DNA of 64,000 bases from Candidatus Acidianus copahuensis (GTDB taxonomy: Archaea; Thermoproteota; Thermoprotei_A; Sulfolobales; Sulfolobaceae): the NCBI RefSeq assembly GCF_000632495.1, contig NZ_JFZT01000039.1:323815-387814 (forward strand), read 5' to 3'. This document shows, piece by piece, positions 21,521 to 30,653 of the stretch. Numbering within the stretch: position 1 is the stretch's first letter; every line of letters starts with the position of its first letter. The notes beneath the pieces are model-generated. The model searched no databases. It was given only the letters and a program-made list of their open reading frames with translations, and was not told the DNA's origin. The translations under genes were made by a program, and so were the position numbers.

Positions 21521-23215
21521 CTTATCCTTTATTCTCTTTACTTTTCCGATCCCTTCCTTTTCAGCCTCTAAGAACGCTCTTTTTACAACTAACTTAGAAT
21601 ATCCTGTCTCCTCAATAACTCTCTCCAAGCTGAGAGCTTTCTCTAAAGCTATTTTTTCCTTAAGGTAATTTATTATTTTTTCAATTTTTTCTGATTCAAT
21701 ATCTGGTTCAAATAGTTCTAAGTATTGATCTACTAACTTGTCTCCTTTGTTGTAATAAACCTCACCAGACTCCAGATCAACGAGGATTAATGTGACATAG
21801 AAGTTGACAAATGATTCCTTGAACTCTTGAGACGTGACATATCTTTTAACTCTCTCATCGAATCCTGTAGGAGATCCAATTCCAACGACATAGTGTACCT
21901 TTCCAAGCCTACCGCTCTCTATGGCTCTATCTAAAACGTTAAGTAGGTCTGCTAGACTAACTGGGTTGTTATCAAATGAGGACTTAATAAAACTCTCTAT
22001 GTGAGAGAGAAATATGCCCTTTACAACAATCTCTAATGGTTCACCAAAAATTCTGTTCTTCTTTGCTACAAATAATATCTCACTATTATGGGGATATACA
22101 GCTATGTCCTTTATTCCTAACTGACTGAGAAGTCCCTTCTGGTCGTATCTATAAACGTAATATTCCTTTAATTCTTTTACCAAGAACTCTCCCCTTCTAA
22201 TAGGATCATAGAATTTTCTCGGTAGAGAATTCATCTTCATTTCAAATCTTCCTAAGAAGTTAACTTCCATTATTCTTGCTTCATCAAATCTTACGTACCT
22301 TTCTGAGGGATTTTCAGCCTTCTCCACTCTTAATCTTAACTCTTCGTTTTCGCTTTTCAATTTAGAGAGATTCACCTCGTATTCCTGAACTTTCTTTCTT
22401 AATTCCTGGTTCGTTCTCTGTAAATTCTCTATTTCTCCCTTTAGGACTACTTTCGTGTTTTCATCGACATTTTCTATTTTCTTCTTAAGTTCCTCTACTT
22501 CAGCCTGCAGTTTGTCCCTTTCCTCTCTCAACTGAGATATCCTACGTTCAAGCATAGAAATTACTATCTGGTCAGAACCTCCTTCCTCTAGATTTTCATT
22601 GAGGAGATCCTCAGCCCTCTGTCTTTCGAGCTCAGCCCTTGAGAGAATTGCTGATTCGTACTCCTCAAATAACCTTCTTGTTGATCCCGGGTCAATATCC
22701 ATATAATTCCTTATCCCTAGCTTTATCTTTTCCATCCTTCTTCTATATTCCTGTCTTAGTGCGGAAGCCAGCGTTTCCCTTACATTATAGCTAAGGGGAT
22801 CTATGAGCTTCTCGTATTCATACATCTGCATATAATACCAGGTCTTGATTACGTCGTAAATTTGGCCTTTCTTGTTCAGTAGAGCGGAAACTATTTCCTT
22901 ATCAGTTACGTAATCCAGCCTTATGAATCTGTCAAGCTTTTGGAAGGCCTCAATTTCATCTCTCGTAAATTGTGACTTAATTCCAGGATTATCAATAGAA
23001 AATGCCAATTTTAATAACGCTAAATCAAAGTAACCCAACATTACAGAGTTATCGTGAAAGTCCTTCCCTAGGCAATACTTCTCATATTCTTCCCTGTTCC
23101 TCTTCATTTCGTTAAATTCGTTCACTCTTATTTCCTCTAACATTTTGGAAAGCGAAATTTCGTCGCTTCTAACAACCTGAAGTACTTTGTTGAAAACTTC
23201 CTCACAATTCATCAT
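21500..23215 (-). CDS. Coiled-coil protein with C-terminal helix-turn-helix-like tail, 571 aa
   Basis: I do not recognise a family. The N-terminal third is helical. A long coiled-coil runs from about 222 to 310 (MLERRISQLREERDKLQAEV and on, with heptads of L/I and E/K). A globular alpha/beta region follows (about 315-500), and the last 60 residues resemble a winged helix (LERVIEETGYSKLVVKRAFLEAEKEG). No P-loop or membrane segment is seen. It overlaps the upstream gene on the same strand by 4 bp (ATGA), so the two are translationally coupled. They are divergent from the coiled-coil/AAA/kinase operon, which suggests a shared function. Confidence 0.7.
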   Translation of the reverse strand: MMNCEEVFNKVLQVVRSDEISLSKMLEEIRVNEFNEMKRNREEYEKYCLGKDFHDNSVMLGYFDLALLKLAFSIDNPGIKSQFTRDEIEAFQKLDRFIRLDYVTDKEIVSALLNKKGQIYDVIKTWYYMQMYEYEKLIDPLSYNVRETLASALRQEYRRRMEKIKLGIRNYMDIDPGSTRRLFEEYESAILSRAELERQRAEDLLNENLEEGGSDQIVISMLERRISQLREERDKLQAEVEELKKKIENVDENTKVVLKGEIENLQRTNQELRKKVQEYEVNLSKLKSENEELRLRVEKAENPSERYVRFDEARIMEVNFLGRFEMKMNSLPRKFYDPIRRGEFLVKELKEYYVYRYDQKGLLSQLGIKDIAVYPHNSEILFVAKKNRIFGEPLEIVVKGIFLSHIESFIKSSFDNNPVSLADLLNVLDRAIESGRLGKVHYVVGIGSPTGFDERVKRYVTSQEFKESFVNFYVTLILVDLESGEVYYNKGDKLVDQYLELFEPDIESEKIEKIINYLKEKIALEKALSLERVIEETGYSKLVVKRAFLEAEKEGIGKVKRIKDKLFVVSE

Positions 23216-23733
23216 CTTTCCCCACCGAAGATCTCTAGTTCCTTAGAGATCTCTTGGAAAACTCTATCTACAGCGTCCTTTGGGCCTTTCATTTCTAGCT
23301 TAAGCGTTACTTTTCCTTCTTGAGATAAGTTCACTGTTAGTCTTACCAACCCTTTCCTAGTATAAATTTCATATTCCTCTCCAGAAAATTTTCCCAGATA
23401 TATTCCCTTGTTCTTTGCTATAAGGTAATCTACAAAAGACTTAACCTCTGAAATTCCCTTAGAGAAGGAAAAAGTTGCCTTTAATGAATAAACCTCCTCC
23501 TTAAACTCGACTTCTTCAACTTTGTAAACTTTAACAATCTCTTGAGGAAATTTCCTCATAATTTCGCTAGCTACCTCATTATATCTATCGTCAAATACCT
23601 TAAAGGCATATCCTTCTAAGCCCATTGTCGAATCTCTATACTTTTCTAAAACGTAATCAAGTCTCTTTCTCTCCTGTTCGTTTCTGTAACTCACTTCTAT
23701 TAAGTACACAATAACTATATAACGGATATACAT
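23212..23733 (-). CDS. Hypothetical protein, about 170 aa, coupled to the coiled-coil gene
   Basis: No family recognised. After a hydrophobic N-terminal stretch (MYIRYIVIVYLIEVSYR) the protein is soluble alpha/beta with many charged residues. The start is uncertain. The frame opens at an ATG at 23754; a GTATAAAAT box at about 23757-23765 fits a leaderless ATG at 23733, used here; a second TTATATAG box fits a GTG near 23694. If the later start is right, the hydrophobic stretch is not translated. It is followed directly (ATGA overlap) by the 571-residue gene and is divergent from the ESCRT-like operon across a shared promoter region of about 100 bp. Confidence 0.6.
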   Translation of the reverse strand: MYIRYIVIVYLIEVSYRNEQERKRLDYVLEKYRDSTMGLEGYAFKVFDDRYNEVASEIMRKFPQEIVKVYKVEEVEFKEEVYSLKATFSFSKGISEVKSFVDYLIAKNKGIYLGKFSGEEYEIYTRKGLVRLTVNLSQEGKVTLKLEMKGPKDAVDRVFQEISKELEIFGGER

Positions 23734-23846
23734 AAAAATTTTCCTTTTTCTCATTTTATACTTATTCTCAAAATCGGATATAAGGAAGAATCTCCAAAAT
23801 GGAGAAAAGTTTTTATTTTCCAGATTCTACTTTAGTTTGATCAAAA

Positions 23847-24416
23847 ATGGTCTCACTGTTCAGGAGGAAAAGCATGCTAAAGAGTCTGAACCAAAAGGAC
23901 GTCAGACAAGAAATTCAATACTTAGAGTTACAGCAGAAAAAGCTAGAGGCAACAAGGGCTGAGTTGGAGAAAGACGCAACGAAGCTTTTTAACGAATCTA
24001 TTGGTAAGTCAGAGGCAACAAAGAGGTTAAACGCAACAAAGATAAAGAACATAAAGGACAGGATAGCAGATATAGATAAGGATCTAAAAGAGATAAATCT
24101 AAGATTAGGAGTCTTATACAAAATAGATAGAATTAAAGAAAAAGCTCAAAAAACATTTAGTTCTAAAGTTTGGGCTAAAATAGTAAATGACGTTGATAGC
24201 GAAACGCTAGAGAGGTGGTTAATTGATGAAAGGATGTCAGAAGATCAGATAATAGGCAAGTTAAGGCAAATCTATAATGCGGAAGGACCTCAAGGACTAG
24301 AGGATCAAGACGTATCACAAGATGAGAGAGAAATACTCTCTGCCATGACTGAGGTAGAAAAGGGTGAAAGAAAGCCAGAGGAGGTTACGAAGGAATTCAC
24401 TAAGGAAGAGGCGTAA
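23847..24416 (+). CDS. Basic/acidic coiled-coil protein, ESCRT-III-like layout
   Basis: A 189-residue helical protein. A basic N-terminus (MVSLFRRKSMLKSLNQK) leads into a long helical hairpin (about 18-100, LELQQKKLEATRAELEKDAT and IKNIKDRIADIDKDLKEINL). The C-terminal half is acidic and probably flexible (EDQDVSQDEREILSAM...). Basic membrane-facing start, helical hairpin and acidic tail is the layout of ESCRT-III/CdvB proteins, and the next gene encodes an MIT-AAA ATPase. I see no clear sequence match to CdvB and no proline-rich MIM2 motif, so homology is an inference. TTTTTATTTT at 23810-23819 gives a short or absent leader. The stop overlaps the next ATG (TAATG). Confidence 0.65.
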   Translation: MVSLFRRKSMLKSLNQKDVRQEIQYLELQQKKLEATRAELEKDATKLFNESIGKSEATKRLNATKIKNIKDRIADIDKDLKEINLRLGVLYKIDRIKEKAQKTFSSKVWAKIVNDVDSETLERWLIDERMSEDQIIGKLRQIYNAEGPQGLEDQDVSQDEREILSAMTEVEKGERKPEEVTKEFTKEEA

Positions 24417-25522
24417 TGTCCTTAGAATTCCTCCTTCTTAATGAGGCTAACGTACTAATAAATAAAGGTAAAATAGCGGAAGAGGAAGGCGATAAGGAGA
24501 GCGCAGCAAATTTCTATAGAAAAGCAGCTGAAATGTATGAAAGAGCATCGGAAAAGGTTTCGCCAGAGACTAGAGAGATTTATAGAATAAATTCAAGAAG
24601 ACTAAGGGCAAAATCAAGGACATTATTAGGAAGGAATAAGGAAGTTACAATAGTAGAAGAGGAAGAGCCAGATTTCGACTCTATAGCTAGATCAATGATT
24701 GTCAAATCCTCTGTAAAGTTCGAGGACATCGTAGGGATGGAAAGTATCAAGGAACTTTTTATGGAAGTAATTTTCATGGCAACAAGTAAACCAGAGAAGG
24801 AAGTAAAGCTAGATCCACCAAGATCTGTTCTCCTTTATGGACCCCCAGGGAACGGAAAGACATTACTTGCGTCTGCTCTATCTAGTTCCTTGAACTCCAC
24901 TTTTTTTAATGTGAACATATCTAACGTCCTATCAAGATATGTTGGCGACGCTCCAAAAATGATAGGGACTATTTTTTCTTTAGCTAGAAAAATGAGTCCA
25001 TCTATTATCTTTATAGACGAGATTGATAGTATTGCAATAAGTAGAGAACAAAGGCAAAATGTGGGAACAGGGCTAATTCAAAAAATGCTGGTTGAAATGG
25101 ACGGATTTAAGAGTCAACAGAACTTTACATTAGTGGTAGGGAGTACAAATAGACCTTGGGATCTGGACGAAGCAATAATTAACAGGTTTGACTATAGAAT
25201 CTACGTACCACTTCCAGACGCGAATGCTCGAGAAGGAATATTTAGGCATGAGATAGAGGGAAGGGGATTTACGACGGAGGCAGATTATAAGGAACTAGCC
25301 GAAAATAGCGAAGGTTATACCGGAAGGGAGATATCTTACGTTTGTAAAAAGGCAATAATGTACATGATAAGAAGGGTTAACGACTTTAGTGAAAAGATCA
25401 TAAAGTTTGACGTTATAAAGAGCGATGAAATTAAAAGGGCATTGAAAGAGACAAAGCCAACTACAACCTCAGATGTATTACGAAAATTTGAGGAATGGAG
25501 TGATAGCCATGGTTCTCAATAA
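24416..25522 (+). CDS. MIT-domain AAA ATPase, Vps4/CdvC-like
   Basis: A 368-residue AAA ATPase of the Vps4/katanin-like class. Residues 5-72 form a three-helix MIT-type domain (NEANVLINKGKIAEEEGD, FYRKAAEMYERAS). The AAA core has Walker A GPPGNGKT (142-149), pore loop SRYVGDAPK (173-181), Walker B IIFIDE (197-202), sensor STNR (243-246) and arginine fingers around R257/R261. Such ATPases remodel ESCRT-III filaments. In this order the division ATPase CdvC lies in a cdvABC cluster; here the neighbours are different, so this looks like a second, paralogous machine. It is in an operon with overlapping start and stop on both sides. Confidence 0.88.
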   Translation: MSLEFLLLNEANVLINKGKIAEEEGDKESAANFYRKAAEMYERASEKVSPETREIYRINSRRLRAKSRTLLGRNKEVTIVEEEEPDFDSIARSMIVKSSVKFEDIVGMESIKELFMEVIFMATSKPEKEVKLDPPRSVLLYGPPGNGKTLLASALSSSLNSTFFNVNISNVLSRYVGDAPKMIGTIFSLARKMSPSIIFIDEIDSIAISREQRQNVGTGLIQKMLVEMDGFKSQQNFTLVVGSTNRPWDLDEAIINRFDYRIYVPLPDANAREGIFRHEIEGRGFTTEADYKELAENSEGYTGREISYVCKKAIMYMIRRVNDFSEKIIKFDVIKSDEIKRALKETKPTTTSDVLRKFEEWSDSHGSQ

Positions 25523-25844
25523 AGGGCTTAATTTCTATTACATATTAGACGAATTGCTAATGGAACTAAACAAAGTAGAGAGGAAAATAGAGTTATTACA
25601 GAGTAAAGGAGTTAAAATTCCAGAATCTCTGGAGGAAAGGAGGGAGATGTTAAAGAAAGAAATTGAAAATATTAGAATAGGAATAGAAAATATTGAAGGA
25701 GAACAAGAGTTCAAGGAATATATGAACATAATGAAGGAGTTAGTCGGAGGAAGAAGACTTGAAGATATAATACATAGATTGAATAAATTGAGAGAAAAAG
25801 TAAGGAATTTAAGGATAAATCGTGAAGTTATAAGAAACGCTTGA
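25509..25844 (+). CDS. Small coiled-coil protein, 111 aa
   Basis: An all-helical, charged protein: two to three long helices with heptads (LLMELNKVERKIELLQSKG, LKKEIENIRIGIENIEGEQE, HRLNKLREKVRNLRI). No known family. The frame opens at 25473, but the ATG at 25509 has GGAGTGAT at ribosome-site distance and overlaps the AAA stop by 14 bp, so it is translationally coupled to the ATPase. It may be an adaptor or a filament subunit of the same system. Confidence 0.65.
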   Translation: MVLNKGLNFYYILDELLMELNKVERKIELLQSKGVKIPESLEERREMLKKEIENIRIGIENIEGEQEFKEYMNIMKELVGGRRLEDIIHRLNKLREKVRNLRINREVIRNA

Positions 25845-25901
25845 CCTTACACAATGTTTTTATGCCATGGTTTTCAATTTGTCTATTAAAGGGATATAAA
25901 G

Positions 25902-27458
25902 TTGTCAGCGATCTATAGATCCTTAGGTGTTCTAGTTGCCCTATTTGCCATAGGTATGGCATTCAGTGCACCATTTCGTCCCTTGTTCGATTTCTTTTTT
26001 TTCTTATTTATGATTTCTCTTTTTGTAATGATAACTTTCTCAATAATTTGGAATAGTTGGGGAGGTTCAAGAATGTTTTCTGATATATTTGACCACGAGA
26101 TATCTTCACTTTTTAAAAGGCCGATGGCTTCTTATCTTTTTAAGCTAGGCTTAAGGCTATACAATAATGGAGATTATTATAACGCATCAAAGGTTCTTCT
26201 TAGATCGCTTAAAATAGATCCGTTTAATGCTGATGCCTATTATATACTAGCGCTTTGCGCGGAAAGAATTGGGAAATTGGGTTATGCGGAAAAAGATTTG
26301 AGAAGAGCAATCTCATTAAAGCCAGATATTGCAGAATATCATTATGAGTTAGGAAATGTTCTAAAAATTATGGGGAGACTTTACGAAGCTCAAGTAGAGT
26401 TTCGAGAAGCATTGAGGTTTTCCCCAAATAATCCAAAGTACGCGTCTGCTTTGAGTTCACTTAATCAAGGTGTTTCACAACATGGATCGAGCAATCAACC
26501 TAATACATCTCCAAAGACGAAATCCACTGACAATATAGGGGAGTATAGAATAGTTTCTCTTTTAGGTGAAGGGGGTTCATCAAAGGTTTACAAGGTCGAA
26601 AGGGAAGGAAAGTTTTATGCTATTAAGATTCCTAAATTACTAAATAAAGACTTTATAAAAGAGGTTGGTATTTGGTTAAGTCTCGAACATCCAAACATAG
26701 TTAAGCTCATAGACTATAGTATTGATCCTCCCTTCTTGGTAATGGAATACGTAGAAAAGAGTTTAGATAAGATAAAAAAACTAGATCTAATTACCGCAAT
26801 AAGAATATCCAGGGATGTAATCTCTGCTCTTAAATTTGCTCATTCGAAGGGAATAGTTCACGGAGATGTAAAACCATCAAACGTATTGATAGATGATATG
26901 GGTAGGGGAAAGCTTACGGATTGGGATTCTGCCAGTTATTTATCAAGAGAGATGACTAACTCGCGTTTCACAATAGAATACGCTTCTCCTGAGGAGATTT
27001 CTGGAGGAAAGATTGGTCCCTCTTCCGACATCTATCAAGTATGTGAGGTCTTGTATGAAGTTACTACAGGAAGGAAGCCATTTAATTCTGTATCCGATAA
27101 GCTTTCATCTACTTTCCCTTTACCTTCCTTGATTGATCCTTCGTTGAAGCCAATTGATGGGGTAATGTTGGCGTGTCTAACTAATAATGCGGAGAGTAGA
27201 ATTAATGAGGACGACCTAGAGTCTGAACTAAAGAAGATAGAGGAGAAAGTCCTATTCAATAACCTTACCCATACTCAGGAAGCTACCCTGGAGCTCATCT
27301 ATTATTTGGTTAAGGAAGGAAAGTATAATGAGGCCCTTAATTGGTGTAGAAAAAGGGGAGAAGAAGATCTATGTTCATTACTAGAGAGAAAAGTTATGTA
27401 TGACTTTCCGGATCAGGGCACAATACTAAAAAAGATTGAAATTATGTTAAAAAAATAA
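25902..27458 (+). CDS. Membrane-bound TPR Ser/Thr protein kinase
   Basis: A 518-residue eukaryote-type kinase. Two transmembrane helices (8-24 and 30-50) are followed by three TPR repeats (about 77-183), then the kinase core: glycine loop GEGGSS (222-227), ATP lysine K242, helix-C glutamate E254, catalytic HGDVKPSN (320-327, D322), and DWD (340-342) in place of DFG. SPEE (362-365) replaces APE. The metal-binding aspartate of DxD is kept, so it should be active. The kinase faces the cytoplasm. It starts at TTG at 25902 and ends the ESCRT-like operon, 57 bp after the small coiled-coil gene; it probably phosphorylates or is recruited by that system (inference). Confidence 0.88.
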   Translation: MSAIYRSLGVLVALFAIGMAFSAPFRPLFDFFFFLFMISLFVMITFSIIWNSWGGSRMFSDIFDHEISSLFKRPMASYLFKLGLRLYNNGDYYNASKVLLRSLKIDPFNADAYYILALCAERIGKLGYAEKDLRRAISLKPDIAEYHYELGNVLKIMGRLYEAQVEFREALRFSPNNPKYASALSSLNQGVSQHGSSNQPNTSPKTKSTDNIGEYRIVSLLGEGGSSKVYKVEREGKFYAIKIPKLLNKDFIKEVGIWLSLEHPNIVKLIDYSIDPPFLVMEYVEKSLDKIKKLDLITAIRISRDVISALKFAHSKGIVHGDVKPSNVLIDDMGRGKLTDWDSASYLSREMTNSRFTIEYASPEEISGGKIGPSSDIYQVCEVLYEVTTGRKPFNSVSDKLSSTFPLPSLIDPSLKPIDGVMLACLTNNAESRINEDDLESELKKIEEKVLFNNLTHTQEATLELIYYLVKEGKYNEALNWCRKRGEEDLCSLLERKVMYDFPDQGTILKKIEIMLKK

Positions 27459-27465
27459 TACTTTA

Positions 27466-28755
27466 TTATTTAGTTTTGATTTTTTCCCTCTTAACGAGTA
27501 GAAGTATTAGACCCGCAAGTAAAGAAAATAGAGCCATTGCGTAAACTCCTGAAACGAAAGAGTTAGTGATTAACTCTAAGTAACCAACTACTATTGGCCC
27601 TACAATTCCACCCAAGTTTCCAACGGCATTTATTAGACCTATAGAAGCAGCTGCTGAGTCCCCCTCTAAAAACTTTGTTGGAATAGCCCAGAAAGGAGAT
27701 AGAAAGCTAAATATGCCTATTGCAGCAATGCAAAATAATATAAACGAAATTACGACAATGCTAACTGTCGCAGCGCTAGCCGCTAGTCCTAATGCAGCAA
27801 CAATGAAGACTAGAAAAGTAGTGATCTTGTGATTTTGTCTTTTGTCTGAATAAGTCGCAATGAAGAACAATGATATAGATGCAATTACATAAGGTATAGC
27901 AGAAAGAAAACTTGACTCAGCGGCTGAAACTCCAGAGATTGATGATATTATACTGGGTAACCAGATCGAGTATCCATATAAACTAGTAACGCCAAGGAAA
28001 TAAACAAGAGCTAAAATTATGACATCTCTATCCTTTAATGATCTTGTCCACTTAATTTTTACCTTTTGAGCAGATTCCTCGTTTATGGCGCTTTCTAACG
28101 CTTTTTTCTCGTCTTTAGAAAGCCAACTTGCCTGATGGGGGAAATCAGTCAACAGGAAAAAAGCCAGGGCAGCTCCAACTAAAGCTAGACCTCCTTCATA
28201 CCAGAATAGGATCCTCCAACCAGGATAATCTCCATAAAACGAAAATATACTACCAGCTATTATACTACCCACAATACCGGCTATAGGTATAGCAGCGTTA
28301 AATAGGCTATTTGCTGTCGCCCTTTCTGATTTTAAGAACCATAGACTTAGGTAAAAGATTACTCCAGCGTAAAAAGGTCCTTCGGCTATTCCCAGCAAAA
28401 ACCTTAATACGTAAACCTCTGGGACTGAGGTTACGAAACCTGTTGCAATCGTTATTAACCCCCAGGCCGTGAAAGCTATAGTGAAAATTTTTCTTACTCC
28501 ATATCTATTTATTCCAAGATTGGAGAAAATCTGAGGTATAAAGTAACCCACAAAAAACAGAGATGAAGCTATAGAGGCTATGAAGTCCGCTTCCTTAGAT
28601 GGTACTCCAAGAAAATTAAACATCCCTGCATCTATCGCATAAGATATATTTACTCGATCTAAAAAATTTATTAGATAAAGAAAGAAAACTATTGGTATAA
28701 TTCTTATCATCCTTTTTCTTCTAGAGATTGCTATTAAGTTTGGAATTCCTTGCAT
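27466..28755 (-). CDS. MFS transporter, anion/cation symporter type
   Basis: A 12-helix major facilitator protein of about 429 residues. The N-terminal part ([17 protein letters not shown]) and [21 protein letters not shown] are typical of the anion:cation symporter branch, which takes up organic acids with protons. The frame opens at a TTG at 28776; the ATG at 28755 has a GTATTAA box about 27 bp upstream on the minus strand and is preferred. It is convergent with the kinase gene with only 7 bp between stops. It is divergent from the YeeE gene across a 350 bp region with two palindromes. Substrate unknown. Confidence 0.85.
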   Translation of the reverse strand: MQGIPNLIAISRRKRMIRIIPIVFFLYLINFLDRVNISYAIDAGMFNFLGVPSKEADFIASIASSLFFVGYFIPQIFSNLGINRYGVRKIFTIAFTAWGLITIATGFVTSVPEVYVLRFLLGIAEGPFYAGVIFYLSLWFLKSERATANSLFNAAIPIAGIVGSIIAGSIFSFYGDYPGWRILFWYEGGLALVGAALAFFLLTDFPHQASWLSKDEKKALESAINEESAQKVKIKWTRSLKDRDVIILALVYFLGVTSLYGYSIWLPSIISSISGVSAAESSFLSAIPYVIASISLFFIATYSDKRQNHKITTFLVFIVAALGLAASAATVSIVVISFILFCIAAIGIFSFLSPFWAIPTKFLEGDSAAASIGLINAVGNLGGIVGPIVVGYLELITNSFVSGVYAMALFSLLAGLILLLVKREKIKTK

Positions 28756-28838
28756 ATCTAAAAATCTGTTTAGCAAGCTTAATACCCTTGCTAGAGAAAA
28801 TACTCACTTAATTAATCTATTGTAAAAAGAAGAAAAAA

Positions 28839-28855
28839 TGCATAATTTATGCATA
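28839..28855. promoter_or_regulatory. Palindrome in divergent promoter region
   Basis: ATGCATAATTTATGCAT is a perfect 8 bp inverted repeat around one T. It lies about 85 bp upstream of the MFS start and about 290 bp upstream of the YeeE start. The exact symmetry and 17 bp length suit a dimeric winged-helix regulator. No matching site was seen elsewhere in the window. Confidence 0.35.
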
Positions 28856-29070
28856 ATATGGAATGCTTATATCTATATGGAAAGATTTAAAAGACGTTAC
28901 GCTAAAGTTTCATACCGAACAATCCGATGTTTATTTAAAAGCATTTTATTTTTACTATATTAGTAATATTTTTTGTTATATAGAAATAATTCCTTCCTTT
29001 AGCACTAATATATATACTTCTATTTGAAATAAATTCTAATGATAATTAACATTGTTAATATACACTTAGG

Positions 29071-29101
29071 TTTTTTATAATATGTTACTTTCTTTAGTAA
29101 C
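29071..29101 (+). promoter_or_regulatory. TATA box and overlapping palindrome of the YeeE operon
   Basis: TTTTTTATAAT at 29071-29081 is a TATA-like box. Just after it, GTTACTTTCTTTAGTAAC (29084-29101) has 6 bp arms and would cover the transcription start expected near 29100-29106. A repressor bound there would block initiation. The ATG at 29132 then has a leader of about 30 bases. Confidence 0.4.
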
Positions 29102-29131
29102 AACAAGAAAAAAGAAAGTTAGTGAAACGGA

Positions 29132-30358
29132 ATGATAACTTATACAGCCCCTATGTGGGTTGGAATACTAATAGGTTTTATAATCGGTGCAGCTGCGGAA
29201 ATTTGGGGAATAGCTAATCCAGAGACGTTGATAAGGTTGGCAAAGTGGGAAGATAGACTTTTTGTTATATGTATAGCTCTTGGTTTAGCAATATCTGCAC
29301 CTGTTCTCTACGGACTATATGCTTTAGGTATAGGTTTCCACTTTAGTCCAAAGCCTCTTTACGTAATAGGAGTCGGTATTGGCGGTCTTATTTTTGGGAG
29401 CGGTTTGGCGATAAGCGGTTATTTCCCTGGTTCTATATGGATGGCCTTAGGTGAGGGAAGAAGGGATGCAATCTATGCAGTATTTGGCGCTATACTTGGA
29501 GCTGCGACATGGACAGTTCTTTATCAGACACCTGTTGGCCAGTGGTTAGTAAATACGCTAAACTTCGGGAGCGTAGTCATTGGAGGTACTCATGTAGACA
29601 AGTTTATAATTAGACCGTGGTATGGTACCCCTGCCGTTATTTTTGGTATTTCTTTAGTTTACGCTGTAGGATTATTCTTAGTTGCATACTATTTACCAAG
29701 ATATAAAGGTGGAGTAAGAAGTTGCTTAAGGGAAAATATTGAGAAGAGAAGTACTCCATACGAAGTTGAGAAACATAAAGAGACAGCAATGTTCCTAACC
29801 GATGGTGGATTGCCTTATTCTGAAAATAGCATTGCTAAGAAGTTAAATGAGTATTACGCAACAGAAAGTAATGTAACTAGGTGGTTTATGGTTTCGGTTG
29901 CTGGGATTGTTGGACTAACAGTTGTTCTAGAGATGTTTTTACACCAGATTTTTGGAGAGAGCACTACAGATTCATGGTTAGCAGGAATGTTATTTCTCCC
30001 GACATTTAAGTATAGTCAAAGCGTGTTTGCTGGAATAGGTTGGGAACCATTTAGCGATATAGGAACTTTAATGGGAGCATTGTTTGCATCAGTGTTCTTA
30101 ACTAGGAGGTTTACTTCCTTTAGGAACATTATACCTCCTAGCTGGAGCATTAGATTCGGAAACAGCCAGATTACAAGGTTCCTAGGATCATTTGGCGGAG
30201 CTTATCTAATGCTGTTTGGAGCAAGAATGGCTGATGGGTGCGCATCTGGACATATATTAAGTGGTGATCTACAGATGGCAATAAGCGGTTTAGAGTTCAC
30301 TGCAGCAGTATTCGCGGCAATGCTGATAACAGCTCATTACGTTTACAGGAAGAGGTGA
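29132..30358 (+). CDS. YeeE/YedE-family sulfur transporter
   Basis: A 408-residue, roughly nine- to ten-helix protein made of two YeeE/YedE repeats joined by a charged loop (about 195-245). YeeE of other organisms imports thiosulfate through conserved cysteines in GGC motifs. Here the second repeat keeps MADGCASGH (C370), but the first has SGYFPGS (about 95-101), without the cysteine. Either the substrate differs or one half is structural. It is followed 6 bp later by a small membrane-protein gene. The second YeeE protein in the window (41038-42282) keeps its GGC motifs. Confidence 0.82.
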   Translation: MITYTAPMWVGILIGFIIGAAAEIWGIANPETLIRLAKWEDRLFVICIALGLAISAPVLYGLYALGIGFHFSPKPLYVIGVGIGGLIFGSGLAISGYFPGSIWMALGEGRRDAIYAVFGAILGAATWTVLYQTPVGQWLVNTLNFGSVVIGGTHVDKFIIRPWYGTPAVIFGISLVYAVGLFLVAYYLPRYKGGVRSCLRENIEKRSTPYEVEKHKETAMFLTDGGLPYSENSIAKKLNEYYATESNVTRWFMVSVAGIVGLTVVLEMFLHQIFGESTTDSWLAGMLFLPTFKYSQSVFAGIGWEPFSDIGTLMGALFASVFLTRRFTSFRNIIPPSWSIRFGNSQITRFLGSFGGAYLMLFGARMADGCASGHILSGDLQMAISGLEFTAAVFAAMLITAHYVYRKR

Positions 30359-30364
30359 GAGAAA

Positions 30365-30631
30365 ATGATGAGTAGAACAAACCTAGATTCCCTTGATAAA
30401 GCGTATAAGGCCATCTTGATAGTCGGCTTTATATTGATGCTTGTCGTGGCTGCAGCTGTTACCAACGATACTGCTACAAAGCCTTTAACGGGATCTCAAG
30501 TTGCGGCAGTTGGGTTTATAGCCGTCTTTCTGCTGTTCTTAGGCGCATTAGTTTACAATCAGTTTCCAGATTCTATACTCGGTAAACCAAAAAAGGAAAG
30601 TCAAAAGAGCGAAGTCAAGGAAAAATCCTAA
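30365..30631 (+). CDS. Small membrane protein, partner of YeeE
   Basis: 88 residues with two transmembrane helices (about 16-34 and 45-65) and a charged, lysine/glutamate-rich C-terminal tail. No family recognised. GAGGTGAG at 30353-30359 overlaps the YeeE stop and serves as ribosome site for the ATG at 30365, so the two are co-translated. It is likely an accessory subunit of the transporter. Confidence 0.7.
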   Translation: MMSRTNLDSLDKAYKAILIVGFILMLVVAAAVTNDTATKPLTGSQVAAVGFIAVFLLFLGALVYNQFPDSILGKPKKESQKSEVKEKS

Positions 30632-30653
30632 ATTTTAAAAAATTATTTTTTCC
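30632..30653. terminator. T/A-rich bidirectional terminator
   Basis: AATTTTAAAAAATTATTTTTT lies between the convergent YeeE operon and kdgA, with T-runs on both strands. It overlaps the end of kdgA slightly. Confidence 0.4.

Noticed and set aside
24416..25522. The canonical division ATPase CdvC
   Set aside because: No cdvA or recognisable cdvB gene flanks it, and the N-terminal MIT sequence and neighbours differ from the cdv cluster.
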